Shown here one piece after another: positions 10,043 through 20,552 of a stretch of DNA of 64,000 bases (positions within the stretch are counted from its first letter, which is position 1; every line of letters begins with the position of its first letter). The position numbers and the translations under genes are program-made. The DNA is from Candidatus Poribacteria bacterium (GTDB taxonomy: Bacteria > Poribacteria > WGA-4E > WGA-3G), in NCBI GenBank assembly GCA_022825825.1, contig JAJDWA010000071.1, positions 44,398-108,397 on the forward strand, in the 5' to 3' direction. A model generated the notes under the pieces. It was not told the DNA's origin. It did not search any database and saw nothing but the letters and a program-made list of their open reading frames with translations.

Positions 10043-10942
10043 ATGCGTTTAACCGAATCTGAAGTTTCGTTTTTCCATGACAACGGATATCTACTGCTTG
10101 AAGATGTGTTAGATGAGAACGACTTGGGTCCTGTTATATCGGAGTACTCAGAAATTATCGCTGAACACGCTGAAACATTGCACAAGGAAAGAAAAGTTAC
10201 TTCTACTTATGCCGATAAACCTTTCACTGAGCGATTGATGCATCTGGCTGCTGAGGCACCAGAGATAACAGCAAATTTAGATATTATGCGTGCGCGCGGT
10301 GAAGCAACGTTTAACTTTCTCAAAAACCCGAAAATCCTTGACCTTGCTGAATCTTTTGTCGGTTCGGAGATAGTCTGTAATCCTATTCAACACATCCGCG
10401 CGGTCTTGCCAAAACGGGAATCCCAACGTCATCCGACACCTTGGCAACGTCATCCGACACCTTGGCATCAGGATGCAGGCGTTTGTTGGCCCGATATTGA
10501 CCCATATTTTATGTTAACTATCTGGATACCGATTGTGGATGCAACTTTGGAAAATGGTTGTCTACAAGTGTTACCCGGCAGCCATAAGATGGGGTTATTT
10601 ACACACGTTTGGAACGATGCAGGATTGGTGGTTCCCTCTGAGCATCAACCACCGAACCTCACACCCAAAGCATTGCCAATACGTGCTGGCGGCGTTATTC
10701 TATTCCACAATTACACACTCCACAGCGCAAGACCAAATGAATCCGGGACTGTCCGATGGAGTTTCGACCTCCGTTATCACGATGTTTATCAACCAACAGG
10801 CAGACCTTATTATCCTGCGTTTCTGATGCGGAGTCGTTTGCGTCCAGAGGCTTGCCAAACTGACTATGAAACGTGGTGTAAACGGTGGGAGTTTGCTTTG
10901 GAAAATTCCAGAGGCGTGCAGGCATATCGGTGGCCCCGATAG
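10043..10942 (+). CDS. Phytanoyl-CoA dioxygenase family protein with a 7-aa in-frame tandem duplication next to the HxD motif
   Basis: QRHPTPWQRHPTPWHQDAG; LQVLPGSHKMG; similar to the CDS at 2024. Confidence 0.9.
   Translation: MRLTESEVSFFHDNGYLLLEDVLDENDLGPVISEYSEIIAEHAETLHKERKVTSTYADKPFTERLMHLAAEAPEITANLDIMRARGEATFNFLKNPKILDLAESFVGSEIVCNPIQHIRAVLPKRESQRHPTPWQRHPTPWHQDAGVCWPDIDPYFMLTIWIPIVDATLENGCLQVLPGSHKMGLFTHVWNDAGLVVPSEHQPPNLTPKALPIRAGGVILFHNYTLHSARPNESGTVRWSFDLRYHDVYQPTGRPYYPAFLMRSRLRPEACQTDYETWCKRWEFALENSRGVQAYRWPR
10424..10465 (+). repeat. 21-bp perfect tandem duplication within a CDS
   Basis: caacgtcatccgacaccttgg x2. Confidence 0.95.
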
Positions 10943-10955
10943 AAAAGGAGTAAAC

Positions 10956-11375
10956 GTGCTTGAGATTTCAGATTTGCCAACTGTCAATGCGACTTTAAAT
11001 ACAATCAGTGCTATCCTATTGACAATTGGATATGTGCTAATTCGACAGCGAAAAATAGAGGCGCATAAGAAGTGTATGCTCGCTGCTTTTGCAGTGTCTG
11101 TGCTTTTTCTAATAAGTTATTGTATATACCATGCAAATGCGGGTTCAACCAAGTTTACACAGCAGGGTTGGATTCGTCCTGTCTACTTTACGATTCTGAT
11201 TTCACACATTATTTTAGCATTTGCAATCGTGCCGTTGGCGTTACGTACCCTCTACTTAGCGTGGCGCGAAAAGTTTGATAAACACCGCCGCATCGCAAAA
11301 ATCACCTTTCCGATTTGGCTATATGTTTCCGTTACAGGTGTGCTTATCTATCTGATGCTGTATCAGATGGGTTAA
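10956..11375 (+). CDS. DUF420-like multi-TM membrane protein
   Basis: DLPTVNATLNTISAILLTIGYVLIRQRKIEAHKKCMLAAF...HRRIAKITFPIWLYVSVTGVLIYLMLY; GTG start after aaaaggag. Confidence 0.8.
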   Translation: MLEISDLPTVNATLNTISAILLTIGYVLIRQRKIEAHKKCMLAAFAVSVLFLISYCIYHANAGSTKFTQQGWIRPVYFTILISHIILAFAIVPLALRTLYLAWREKFDKHRRIAKITFPIWLYVSVTGVLIYLMLYQMG

Positions 11376-11390
11376 AGTGGAGATTTAATT

Positions 11391-13682
11391 ATGAGACCTA
11401 CACGCGTTTTTATTTTTACAATTCTGTTTATCAGCACACTTTTTCTTTTACAAACCTTCGCGGACGACTATACACGATGGGAATTGCCTGAAGGTGCAAA
11501 GTTCAGACTTGGAAAAGGAAAAATGAGCAACCATGAGGCACATCTCACCACTATCGGAAAAAGAAGTTCATATCAGTTTTCACCTGACAGTACGCAGCTG
11601 GCAGTCATGACTTCAAACGGAATCTGGGTATACGATGTCATAACAGGCAAAGAACTTAATTTGTTAACTGCAAACGGGATAGGAATGGGTTATGATGTAG
11701 TTCTAAGTCCCGATTCCCAGACATGCGCAATCCCGCGAAATCATAGGATTGAAATATGGGATTTAAATACCAATAAACTCAAAACTACGTTTGAGGGTTC
11801 AACGGAAAGTATCCTTTCTGTTACGTTTAGTCCAGATGGGGAAACTCTTGCAAGTACAGATTTTTCCAACATTATTCGATTATGGGACGTAGACAGCGGG
11901 AAGTATAGGGAGATTCCAACACCACATAAAATTGTAAGTAGAGTGATGTTTAGTCCTGATGGCAGGACGTTAGTGAGTAGTAGAAGAGAAGAGGTTCAGT
12001 TATGGAATATCACAAAAGAGAAGTGGTTGCGGGGTATCATAACGGAGAAGTTTAAGGCTAACTTAGAGGATACAACTGGAGTTGATAACATTATCTTCAA
12101 TTCTGATGGAAGTGCTCTCTACGGCTTAAGTGGAAACGGAGACGAGGTGCGATTTTGGGATGCTGATACAGGTAAAGTAAAATTGAGGTTGGGACTTGAA
12201 CGGACTTATAGGCGTCCATTTGCATTATCACCCGATGGACAAACCTTTGCCACTGCGAGTCGGAATGATTATAAGGTTCAGTTATGGGATACAAAGACAG
12301 GCAAACTGAAAAATACACTTACCGCAGATGCACGGTATGTAAAAATGCTGGCAATTGCTAACGGCAAGCCACAGTTGGTGAATTACGCCACAAAAAGTGC
12401 AGGATCTATGGCGTTCAGTCCAGATGGGCAAACCCTTGCAGTCGCAAGTAATGGTGAAATCGCTCTTTGGGATCCTGAAGCAGCACAACCCAAATTAATA
12501 CTAACTGAAAATGGACATTTCTATTATCTAATGTTTAGTCCAGATGGACGTACGCTCGCTGCGCGAAGGTCTGTGTCTCTTGAAGGAACCCGTATCTATT
12601 TATGGAATATAGATACGACAAATATCCAGAATTCGGGATTACGACACATCATCACGGACCATAACGATAAAGTGAGTTCTGTCACATTTAACCATGACGG
12701 AAAGATACTGGCAAGTGGACATCATTTGGAAAAGATTAAGCTTTGGGATGTCGTTAATGGGCAACTCAAAACGACCTGTGATGGATATCCTTATCAATTA
12801 TGGGTTCAATCTGTTGCTTTTGCACCAAACGGAGAAACACTTACGAGTTTAAATATCTATTCACAGAGTTCCGCCGGAAAAGCCGAGATACTTCTTTGGG
12901 ATGCGATAACTGGTAAGTACCAAAAATCCATCAAAGGGCATGGCAAAGCAATAAGTAATACCCGACGAATCGCGCATGGTGGTGGAATTGCTTTTAGCCC
13001 AAACAGTAAGTTGTTTGTGACGGGTAGTTTGGATGGAACGGTACGGTTATGGGATGCGAGCGCAGCATTGAAGGGATCAGTTGCTCAACGGTTGGGAGGT
13101 AGATTCTTCGGTCCACAGAAAGCAAAACTCAAAGGACATACACACCAAATCCTTTCCGTTGCTTTGAGCCCAGACGGTCACATTATCGCAAGCGGGAGTA
13201 TGGATAAAACCATCCGTCTATGGGATGTGCACAACCGAAAACTCATAGCGACACTTGAGGGACATACAGACGAGATTCTGACTGTTGTTTTCAGTCCCGA
13301 TGGAGCAACGCTTGCCAGTGGATGTCGTAATGGTTCTATTCATCTATGGGATCCAACCACAGGCAACCACAAGACTTCTCTTATTGGAAATGATCTTTTT
13401 ACAGATCCTTCAGGTCTACCACGTAAAAAAGATGACCCGCCTAACATTACTTCATGGGGACGTAGTGCAGTCACTTCACTCATTTTCAGTCTGGATGGAA
13501 AAACACTTGTAAATGGAAATAGTGACGGAACAATCCATTTCTGGGACATGAATAAACTACAAATAAAATCAACTTATTCAGGACACAGTGGCTTGAATTC
13601 TCTTGCTTTAAGTCCAGATGGGCGCACCCTTGCCAGTGGAAGTTCAGACGGGACAGTACTCATTTGGGATGTCAAACCGTAA
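11391..13682 (+). CDS. Secreted WD40 repeat protein
   Basis: Many FSPDGxTLASGSxDGTIRLWD repeats; N-terminal signal peptide. Confidence 0.95.
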   Translation: MRPTRVFIFTILFISTLFLLQTFADDYTRWELPEGAKFRLGKGKMSNHEAHLTTIGKRSSYQFSPDSTQLAVMTSNGIWVYDVITGKELNLLTANGIGMGYDVVLSPDSQTCAIPRNHRIEIWDLNTNKLKTTFEGSTESILSVTFSPDGETLASTDFSNIIRLWDVDSGKYREIPTPHKIVSRVMFSPDGRTLVSSRREEVQLWNITKEKWLRGIITEKFKANLEDTTGVDNIIFNSDGSALYGLSGNGDEVRFWDADTGKVKLRLGLERTYRRPFALSPDGQTFATASRNDYKVQLWDTKTGKLKNTLTADARYVKMLAIANGKPQLVNYATKSAGSMAFSPDGQTLAVASNGEIALWDPEAAQPKLILTENGHFYYLMFSPDGRTLAARRSVSLEGTRIYLWNIDTTNIQNSGLRHIITDHNDKVSSVTFNHDGKILASGHHLEKIKLWDVVNGQLKTTCDGYPYQLWVQSVAFAPNGETLTSLNIYSQSSAGKAEILLWDAITGKYQKSIKGHGKAISNTRRIAHGGGIAFSPNSKLFVTGSLDGTVRLWDASAALKGSVAQRLGGRFFGPQKAKLKGHTHQILSVALSPDGHIIASGSMDKTIRLWDVHNRKLIATLEGHTDEILTVVFSPDGATLASGCRNGSIHLWDPTTGNHKTSLIGNDLFTDPSGLPRKKDDPPNITSWGRSAVTSLIFSLDGKTLVNGNSDGTIHFWDMNKLQIKSTYSGHSGLNSLALSPDGRTLASGSSDGTVLIWDVKP

Positions 13683-13694
13683 AGCGTCTAAGAA

Positions 13695-13722
13695 AAAACC
13701 GCTCCAGCGGTGGAGCGGTTTT
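13695..13722. terminator. Bidirectional rho-independent terminator between convergent genes
   Basis: aaaaccgctcc-agcggt-ggagcggtttt, perfect 11-bp stem with A/T flanks. Confidence 0.85.
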
Positions 13723-13741
13723 ACACATTAATTTATTTTGT

Positions 13742-14638
13742 CTATGCAGAATAGGGACGGAAACCTCGCACCATTAAACCACGATCACTGTTGGCTTTTT
13801 TCGCTTCTTCTGCTGCCGCAGCGCGTTTTTCCGCTTCTGCCCGATTTGCTGTTGTTGTCCCGCCAATTATCACAAAGTCATCTGTTCGACGGTAACGATT
13901 GATGAAAACCGGACGCGGTTTGTCTGACATATTCTGTTTAGAACCGTGCACTGTCTTGACATTAAAGAAGATTGAATCACCGGCTTTGCCGATAACAGGA
14001 AGGGCACTCTCCCAGGGCCACTCATCTTCCTCCAAGCCAAGATGCGAAAATGTGTCAATATGTTTGAGTTGTCCCAGTTTATGTGATCCTGGCACAACAT
14101 ATAAAGCACCGTTCACAAGATCTGTGTCTACAACATAGTTCAAAATACCCACAGGTCCCTGATAACGATGCTCAAAGTACGCAGAGTCTTGATGTAGGTG
14201 CTTCGGATGTCCACCTACCGGTTCTTTATAGAGGCACTGCCCGTTACCAAAAATTTCAACGTTTGGTCCTAATATCGCCTCAACGATACTTATAGCATTT
14301 TCATCAAAAGCAGAGTGGAAAAATGCAGCACTTGTCTGATAATTCATTGCCAACACCATGATCTGCTTATCTCTATCATAACCCTGTGGCGCGGGAATGA
14401 AAAGCGTCCCGTTCGGTGTACGCCATCCCTCAACAATCTGTTGTGCCTCGTCAAGTAGCGATAAAGATTCAGCAGCGGCGGCTTCAGCATCTTGGTGAAT
14501 TTCCTCAACATACGGTTTCATCAGACCGCGCACGACAAGACAGCCATGCTCCTCAAAGATGGCGGCAGCCTTTTCAGCATCTAGTGTATCTACCGACATT
14601 TCAATATCTTCAACTGTTATTTTTTGTTCCTGATTCAC
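13742..14638 (-). CDS. Phytanoyl-CoA dioxygenase family protein
   Basis: HLHQDSAYFEH; ALYVVPGSHKLGQLKH; NVKTVHGSKQNMSDKPRPVFINRYR. Confidence 0.87.
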   Translation of the reverse strand: MNQEQKITVEDIEMSVDTLDAEKAAAIFEEHGCLVVRGLMKPYVEEIHQDAEAAAAESLSLLDEAQQIVEGWRTPNGTLFIPAPQGYDRDKQIMVLAMNYQTSAAFFHSAFDENAISIVEAILGPNVEIFGNGQCLYKEPVGGHPKHLHQDSAYFEHRYQGPVGILNYVVDTDLVNGALYVVPGSHKLGQLKHIDTFSHLGLEEDEWPWESALPVIGKAGDSIFFNVKTVHGSKQNMSDKPRPVFINRYRRTDDFVIIGGTTTANRAEAEKRAAAAEEAKKANSDRGLMVRGFRPYSA

Positions 14639-14721
14639 GAACTATTCTCCTTACAAGCCATTTTATAAATGATCTGTGAGACACAAAAGCATAGGGCGAA
14701 AAAGAAAGCAAAACTTACGAA

Positions 14722-15063
14722 TTAGCCCCATGACGGACGGCGTCCAGTTAACTTCTCTAAATACGCTGCCGTTCGATGTACATCATCCTTAAGTTTTCTT
14801 GAAGCTTTCTGTCTCTGTACCTCTTCAGTCCTATATTGCACTCGATAAGTGCCTTTTTCCAGTCGCCGTAGAGCAAACTCACCAGGGACATTGTGATTCA
14901 CATACCTGAGCATGTCATGCAACAACCAATAAACATCTGTGGGGGTGTACTGTAAATCGCAATGTTCGGATTCTTCTTTCACAGCGTCAAGTGTTTTCTG
15001 CACAAGCTCAACAACCTCTGCAAGTGTATAAGATTTATTTTTATCTAAATTAATACGTTCCAT
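14722..15063 (-). CDS. Hypothetical protein (113 aa)
   Basis: Intact ORF immediately downstream of XdhC on the same strand. Confidence 0.6.
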   Translation of the reverse strand: MERINLDKNKSYTLAEVVELVQKTLDAVKEESEHCDLQYTPTDVYWLLHDMLRYVNHNVPGEFALRRLEKGTYRVQYRTEEVQRQKASRKLKDDVHRTAAYLEKLTGRRPSWG

Positions 15064-15075
15064 TTTTTAGACTCC

Positions 15076-16176
15076 TCACAATTTTATGGTAGGCATCCGA
15101 GCAGGTTGTGCTTCAAAAGAGTGCGGCTTTTCTGCCCCGTTCCGTACCTGGATTAACTGTGAAGCGATGCTTACTGCTATCTCTGGCACAGTTTTAGAAT
15201 TTATATCTAACCCAATCGGTGCGTAAACACGTCGCAGGTTTTCAATCGGTATGCCAACCTCCATCAGGTCATCAAAAATCAATTTAATTTTCCTGCGGCT
15301 ACCGATCAAACCGATGTACCGAGCGTCTGACTCAACAACACTATGAAGCGCTGACTCATCGTGCTGATGGCCACGTGTTACAATTACTACGTAAGTTAAA
15401 TGGTCAATTGGATATTTTTGCAGTTCCTCTGCAATGTCTCCGATGATAATTTTGTCTGCTTCAGGTAACCGTTCTGTTGCGGCAAAATCTGCCCGGTCAT
15501 CAATGATAGTGATGTCAAAATCTAACCAACTTCCAAGATGGCAGAGTGCTTGACCAACGTGTCCTGCTCCCGCAATAAGCAGAGTCGGTCTTGGCTGAAG
15601 CGGCTCAAGGAAGATTGATGTAGTTTCGTTTTGTTGGAATATGTCTGCACGGTTCCCTTCAAGGATAGTGGATATTTGGTTTTCAACATCCGCTTCTAAA
15701 TCCGAATTGCCTAATGTGCCGATACGTTCACCATTATTCGCAAAGACCATCTTCATGCCGACATCTACACTTTGTTGTTCACTTTCCACAACTGTTGCAC
15801 AAATGAGTGGCACCTTCTCTGCGTTCAGTTCCTGAAGGCGAGTAAACATCTCTGCTTCAGCGCGAGTTTGAGGCAAATCTATGAAAATTTTCATATTCCC
15901 ACCGCAGATAAGGCCATCGTCCCAGCCGTAATCACTATCCAATTGAAACTGAAGCAACTGAGGCGTACCACCATGCATTAACCCTATCGCTTGTCGGCGC
16001 GCTTCCGCTTCTACACAACCACCACCGAGTGTACCGATATTGCGCAAATTCGGAAGGATCAGCAGTTTTGCACCAGGCTTTTGCGGTGTTGAACCTTTAG
16101 TCTCAACAACGGTGCAGTAGGCACCAACTTGATCCGATTCAATCAATTCTGGGATTTTTTGATAGATATCTCTCAC
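15076..16176 (-). CDS. XdhC/CoxI family protein
   Basis: GAYCTVVETKGSTPQKPGAKLLI, IGTLGGGCVEAEARRQA, LLIAGAGHVGQAL, RGHQHDESAL. Confidence 0.93.
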   Translation of the reverse strand: MRDIYQKIPELIESDQVGAYCTVVETKGSTPQKPGAKLLILPNLRNIGTLGGGCVEAEARRQAIGLMHGGTPQLLQFQLDSDYGWDDGLICGGNMKIFIDLPQTRAEAEMFTRLQELNAEKVPLICATVVESEQQSVDVGMKMVFANNGERIGTLGNSDLEADVENQISTILEGNRADIFQQNETTSIFLEPLQPRPTLLIAGAGHVGQALCHLGSWLDFDITIIDDRADFAATERLPEADKIIIGDIAEELQKYPIDHLTYVVIVTRGHQHDESALHSVVESDARYIGLIGSRRKIKLIFDDLMEVGIPIENLRRVYAPIGLDINSKTVPEIAVSIASQLIQVRNGAEKPHSFEAQPARMPTIKL

Positions 16177-16229
16177 ATCATAATCTCCAAGTTCGGGGAT
16201 GGAATAACATTATAAAAAACTACCTATAG

Positions 16230-17222
16230 CTAAGCTTTGTAAAATTCTACTGTTGTACCAGCCATGTCTGCAACGTTTTCTATCAATTTGTTCCGTTCAG
16301 TTTCGTTCATACCAGAGAAAGCCTTGGCGATGTTAATTTTCTCTTGCATCTGTGCTGCATCGTCAGGTCCAGTGACAAGCGTACTTACAGGAAAAGACCA
16401 GACAAAACGAATAGCTTCAGGAATACTTACCCGGTTCGGCACGACTCTTGGATTGGGACCGTGTTTGCCATGTCGAGAACCACCGAAAAACCCACCATTC
16501 GCCAATGATTTCATTCCAATTATGCCGATGTTACGTTCAACGAGGGTTGGAACAACCCTTTCAATAAAACTTTCGTAACTTATGTCGGCAATGTTGATTG
16601 GCAATTGACACGCATCAAAAATATCGGATTTTTCTAAAACGCGTTGATGAGCAGACGGACTTGTATGCCCAGTAAACCCAATAAAACGAGTTTTTCCGGA
16701 TTTCTTTGCTTCTGCCATTACATCAAAAATGCCTTTATCAATCCTTGCATCTACGTCTTCAAGGTTTCTAACTGCGTGTACTTGCCAGAGATCAAGTTGT
16801 TCAGTATTGAGTCGTTTGAGTGAATCTTCAAGGTGTTGTTTTGCAGTTGCAGCGTCGCGTGCGGTTGTTTTGGTCATGAGAAAAATATCATCACGATATT
16901 TAGGAACGAGCAGTTTCCCCAAGCGCCGTTCACTTCCACCTGCTTGGTAAGATTCTGCTGAGTCAAAGAAACGGACGCCACCTGCCAGTGCCGTTTCAAT
17001 TGTCTTTTGCGCTTCTGCTTCTGCCATTTCACCAATATGCCAACCACCGACTCCGAGTATTGTAACAGCTTCACCTGTTCTGCCAAACTTTCGCATCGGC
17101 AAGAGTGTACCTAAACGGTCGCTTGAAGGTTTCGCTTCCTGACCTTCTGCATTTGCTGAAGATAAGAGAATACCTGTTGTTAATCCTGCCAATGACTTTA
17201 GAAATGCACGTCGATCAATCAT
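16230..17222 (-). CDS. Aldo/keto reductase with Tat-type signal
   Basis: MIDRRAFLKSLAGLTTGILLSSANA twin-arginine signal; GVGGWHIGE, FDSAESYQAGGSERRLG. Confidence 0.9.
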   Translation of the reverse strand: MIDRRAFLKSLAGLTTGILLSSANAEGQEAKPSSDRLGTLLPMRKFGRTGEAVTILGVGGWHIGEMAEAEAQKTIETALAGGVRFFDSAESYQAGGSERRLGKLLVPKYRDDIFLMTKTTARDAATAKQHLEDSLKRLNTEQLDLWQVHAVRNLEDVDARIDKGIFDVMAEAKKSGKTRFIGFTGHTSPSAHQRVLEKSDIFDACQLPINIADISYESFIERVVPTLVERNIGIIGMKSLANGGFFGGSRHGKHGPNPRVVPNRVSIPEAIRFVWSFPVSTLVTGPDDAAQMQEKINIAKAFSGMNETERNKLIENVADMAGTTVEFYKA

Positions 17223-17387
17223 AGTTTTCACCTCCAAATTCTATCTTATAATAGCACTTCAATTTTGTCAAGAAAATTCTTGTCGTTGACAAGGTTTCGC
17301 TTGACTTTAGTAATTCTCTGATATATAATTACGCAATATTTGAGATAAAATTTACACATTAAACTTTCTGAACAGAAATTTTCCGAC

Positions 17388-18119
17388 ATGAAACATACTT
17401 TACACGAATCAATACCTGATAACCTTGTTGTTCTCACATTTGATGATGGATGTAAATCGCAAGCGTCTTTTGTGGCACCGATTCTGAAACAGTACGGTTT
17501 CGGGGCAACCTTCTATATTACTGAAGGACTCAACTTTCTCAGCAATAAAGAAGCGTATATGACATGGGAAGAAGTCCATGGTTTGCATGAAGCAGGTTTT
17601 GAAATTGGCAACCATACTCGCCATCACCGAAATGTCACACAACAGTCAGAACAGGAGCTAAAAGACGACCTGCAACATATTGACGCTCGTTGTGAGGAAT
17701 ACGCTATCTCCCGCCCGACTACCTTCTGCTATCCAGGTTATAGCCATAACGAAGCAGCTGTTAAGGTTGTGGCGGAGCACGGTTTTCATTTTGCTCGTCG
17801 CGGTGTTGCCCCAGAATTTCCCTACAATTCAGAAGGAGGGCGCGGTCCAGTTTATAACCCGAAAGTTCACCATCCGCTCCTTATTCCGACTACAGGTGCA
17901 TCTGGCCCGAATTGGAACTTTGACGATTTCACATGGGCACTTGAGCAAGCAGCAGATGGAAATATCTCAGTCCTGACGTTTCACGGCGTGCCTGACCTTG
18001 AACATCCGTGGGTTCACACCGAACCTAAAGTATTTGAAACATATATGATATATCTTGCCGAGAACAATTATACAGTCATCGCACTCCGAGATCTAAGCGG
18101 CTATATCAATTCACAATAA
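17388..18119 (+). CDS. Polysaccharide deacetylase family protein
   Basis: VVLTFDDGCKSQ, FEIGNHTRHHRN motifs. Confidence 0.93.
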   Translation: MKHTLHESIPDNLVVLTFDDGCKSQASFVAPILKQYGFGATFYITEGLNFLSNKEAYMTWEEVHGLHEAGFEIGNHTRHHRNVTQQSEQELKDDLQHIDARCEEYAISRPTTFCYPGYSHNEAAVKVVAEHGFHFARRGVAPEFPYNSEGGRGPVYNPKVHHPLLIPTTGASGPNWNFDDFTWALEQAADGNISVLTFHGVPDLEHPWVHTEPKVFETYMIYLAENNYTVIALRDLSGYINSQ

Positions 18120-18377
18120 ATTGATATATTCAATAGTCCTTTCCTACTAAACACCTCATTTTACCAATTTTTCAAATTAAAGTTATATTTACGCAACATT
18201 TTTCAACTACAATTTGCATTGAAATCATGGTTACTCGACCTGGTGGTTTCAAACATAGTAATACGGGATTAATTTAAAATCGTATACGCAATAATTAATC
18301 CTATCCATAATGTTACCGCGTAAATGGAAACAGAAAAATACGTTTTATAGTGAAACCAATAATTATTTGGACACTAC

Positions 18378-18476
18378 GGTAGGTGCGATTTCCTAATCGC
18401 ACCCGATGGGTCTGGAAAATGGGTATGTCAGAATACGCGTCCGGTATTCTGAATTGGTTAGGAAACCGCACCTACC
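18378..18476. repeat. Palindromic intergenic repeat unit (99 bp)
   Basis: ggtaggtgcgatttcctaatcgcacc ... ggtatgtcagaatacgcgtccggtattctgaattggttaggaaaccgcacctacc; reverse complement matches the 48901 copy. Confidence 0.75.
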
Positions 18477-18703
18477 AGGAGAGTGTTCACATATTTTTAG
18501 ATTGGACTATAAAGGGATTATAGTACTGACAGTGCAATTCGGTGTAGGCATGGATTCAGAAGGACACATTCTGTTGAAACCGCTAAATTGGTCGTGAGGT
18601 CATGATTACCCCTTGAAATATATCAATTTATGTTGTATACTTATTAAGCATTTTTTTGTATCACAATATGGAGTTTATTGTTAATAGGGATGGTCGTGGA
18701 ACA

Positions 18704-19696
18704 ATGAAGATTCTGATTGCAGGATTAGGTTCTATCGGTAGACGGCACTTGCGAAATTTTCAAGCGTTGAACGCGGGAGAATGTGTGTTGTTACGCACCC
18801 GTCGTTCTACACTTCCTGATGATGAATTGGCAGGTTTGCCCACAGAGCATAATTTAGCGGAAGCACTTCAGAAGCATAAACCTGATATTGTAGTCGTTTC
18901 AAATCCGACTTCGTTGCACCTTGATGTTGCCATCCCTGCCGCTGAAGCGGGCTGCCATCTTTTATTAGAAAAACCGATCTCCCATACGATGGATCGTGTG
19001 TCAACTTTAGCCGACACTGTGAAGCAGCAAGATGTGAGAGTGCTTGTGGGGTTTCAATTTCGGTTTCACCCTGGCTTACAACACATTAAACAATTGCTTG
19101 ACGTAAACGCGATTGGGCCTGTGGCATCTGTTCACGTGCATTGGGGAGAATATCTTCCTGCGTGGCATCCTTGGGAAGATTATCGCATAGGATATGCAGC
19201 ACGCAGCGACCTCGGTGGAGGGGTTTTGCTAACATTATGTCACCCGTTTGATTATCTGCGATGGCTGATTGGAGAGGTTGAAGTAGTCTCGGCAATGACA
19301 GCGCAAGAAGGTGGATTAGGTATTGAAGTTGAGGATACTGCAAATGTGATGCTCCGATTTGCGAATGGCGCCCTCGGAACTGTTCATCTTGACTATGTTC
19401 AACGGCCACCTACACATGTATTGCAAATTACAGGGCAACGCGGACATATTCTTTGGGATAATGCTCATGGCGCGGTCCAGTGTTATAGAACAGATACCGC
19501 AACATCGGAAACAGTAGAAATGGATTCAGACTTTGAACGTAATACGCTTTTTATTGAAGAAGTCCAACACTTCCTCAATTGCGTTGAAAATGACACAGAG
19601 CCATGTGTTAATCTTGCAGATGGAATTGCTGCACAAAGGATTGTGCTTGCAGCAAAGGAATCGAGTACAGAAGGAAAAGAAATAATTATTTCATAG
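18704..19696 (+). CDS. Gfo/Idh/MocA family oxidoreductase
   Basis: MKILIAGLGSIGRRHLRNF Rossmann motif; LLLEKPISHTMD. Confidence 0.92.
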   Translation: MKILIAGLGSIGRRHLRNFQALNAGECVLLRTRRSTLPDDELAGLPTEHNLAEALQKHKPDIVVVSNPTSLHLDVAIPAAEAGCHLLLEKPISHTMDRVSTLADTVKQQDVRVLVGFQFRFHPGLQHIKQLLDVNAIGPVASVHVHWGEYLPAWHPWEDYRIGYAARSDLGGGVLLTLCHPFDYLRWLIGEVEVVSAMTAQEGGLGIEVEDTANVMLRFANGALGTVHLDYVQRPPTHVLQITGQRGHILWDNAHGAVQCYRTDTATSETVEMDSDFERNTLFIEEVQHFLNCVENDTEPCVNLADGIAAQRIVLAAKESSTEGKEIIIS

Positions 19697-19727
19697 GTGT
19701 GATGTTTGACACAATAAAGGCTTTCGG

Positions 19728-20552
19728 ATGAAAAAAGATTTGTTTGACTTACACGGAAAAGTAGCTATTGTTACAGGCGGCGCAGGCATGTTAGGGAAAG
19801 AGTATTGCCGCGCATTTGCTGAAGCCTCTGCACATGCGGTCATCGCTGATTTGCGAGGCGGTGCTGCGAAGGATTACGCCAACCAAATCAGTACAGAAGG
19901 ATACCCGAAGGCAATTGGTGTTGAAACTGATGTTACAGATAAGATGTCTGTGCAGTCGATGATTACCCGAACCCTTGACGAATTTGGTAGCGTTGATATT
20001 CTTGTTAATAATGCCGCCCTTGATCCAAAATTTGATACAGAACACGCATCTGAACACACAAATACTTTTGAAGACTATCCGCTGGAACTCTGGAATGAAA
20101 GCGTAGCAGTTGATTTGACCGGGATGTTCCTCTGTTCGCAAGCTGTGGCACGACCAATGCTTCAACAGAAAAGTGGCGTCATCATCAATATCTGTTCGAC
20201 TTATGGAGTTGTTGGTCCCGATCAGAGGTTATATGAACGCGATGATCCGACACACCCTCAAACTTATAAACCCATAACGTACTCCGTAACAAAAAGTGCT
20301 GTGCTCGGTTTAACACGTTATCTCGCAACATATTGGGCAGGTAAAAACATTCGGGTCAACGCGTTGACACTCGGCGGTGTGTTTAATGAACACGATGACG
20401 AATTTGTAAGAAGGTATAGCTACCGTACTCCGTTGGGACGCATGGCAGAAAAATCGGAATATTGTGGTGCGCTCCTTTTTGTTGCCTCTGATGCTGCGTC
20501 TTATATGACAGGCGCAAATCTCGTGGTCGACGGGGGGTGGACGGCATGGTAG
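19728..20552 (+). CDS. SDR family oxidoreductase
   Basis: VTGGAGMLGKEYCRAF, NNAA, YSVTKSAVLGLTRYLA, VVDGGWTAW. Confidence 0.93.
   Translation: MKKDLFDLHGKVAIVTGGAGMLGKEYCRAFAEASAHAVIADLRGGAAKDYANQISTEGYPKAIGVETDVTDKMSVQSMITRTLDEFGSVDILVNNAALDPKFDTEHASEHTNTFEDYPLELWNESVAVDLTGMFLCSQAVARPMLQQKSGVIINICSTYGVVGPDQRLYERDDPTHPQTYKPITYSVTKSAVLGLTRYLATYWAGKNIRVNALTLGGVFNEHDDEFVRRYSYRTPLGRMAEKSEYCGALLFVASDAASYMTGANLVVDGGWTAW

Noticed and set aside
18406-18597. 63-aa ORF (MGLENGYVRIRVRYSELVRKPHLPG...)
   Set aside because: Much of it is a translation of the palindromic repeat 18378-18476; no independent coding evidence.
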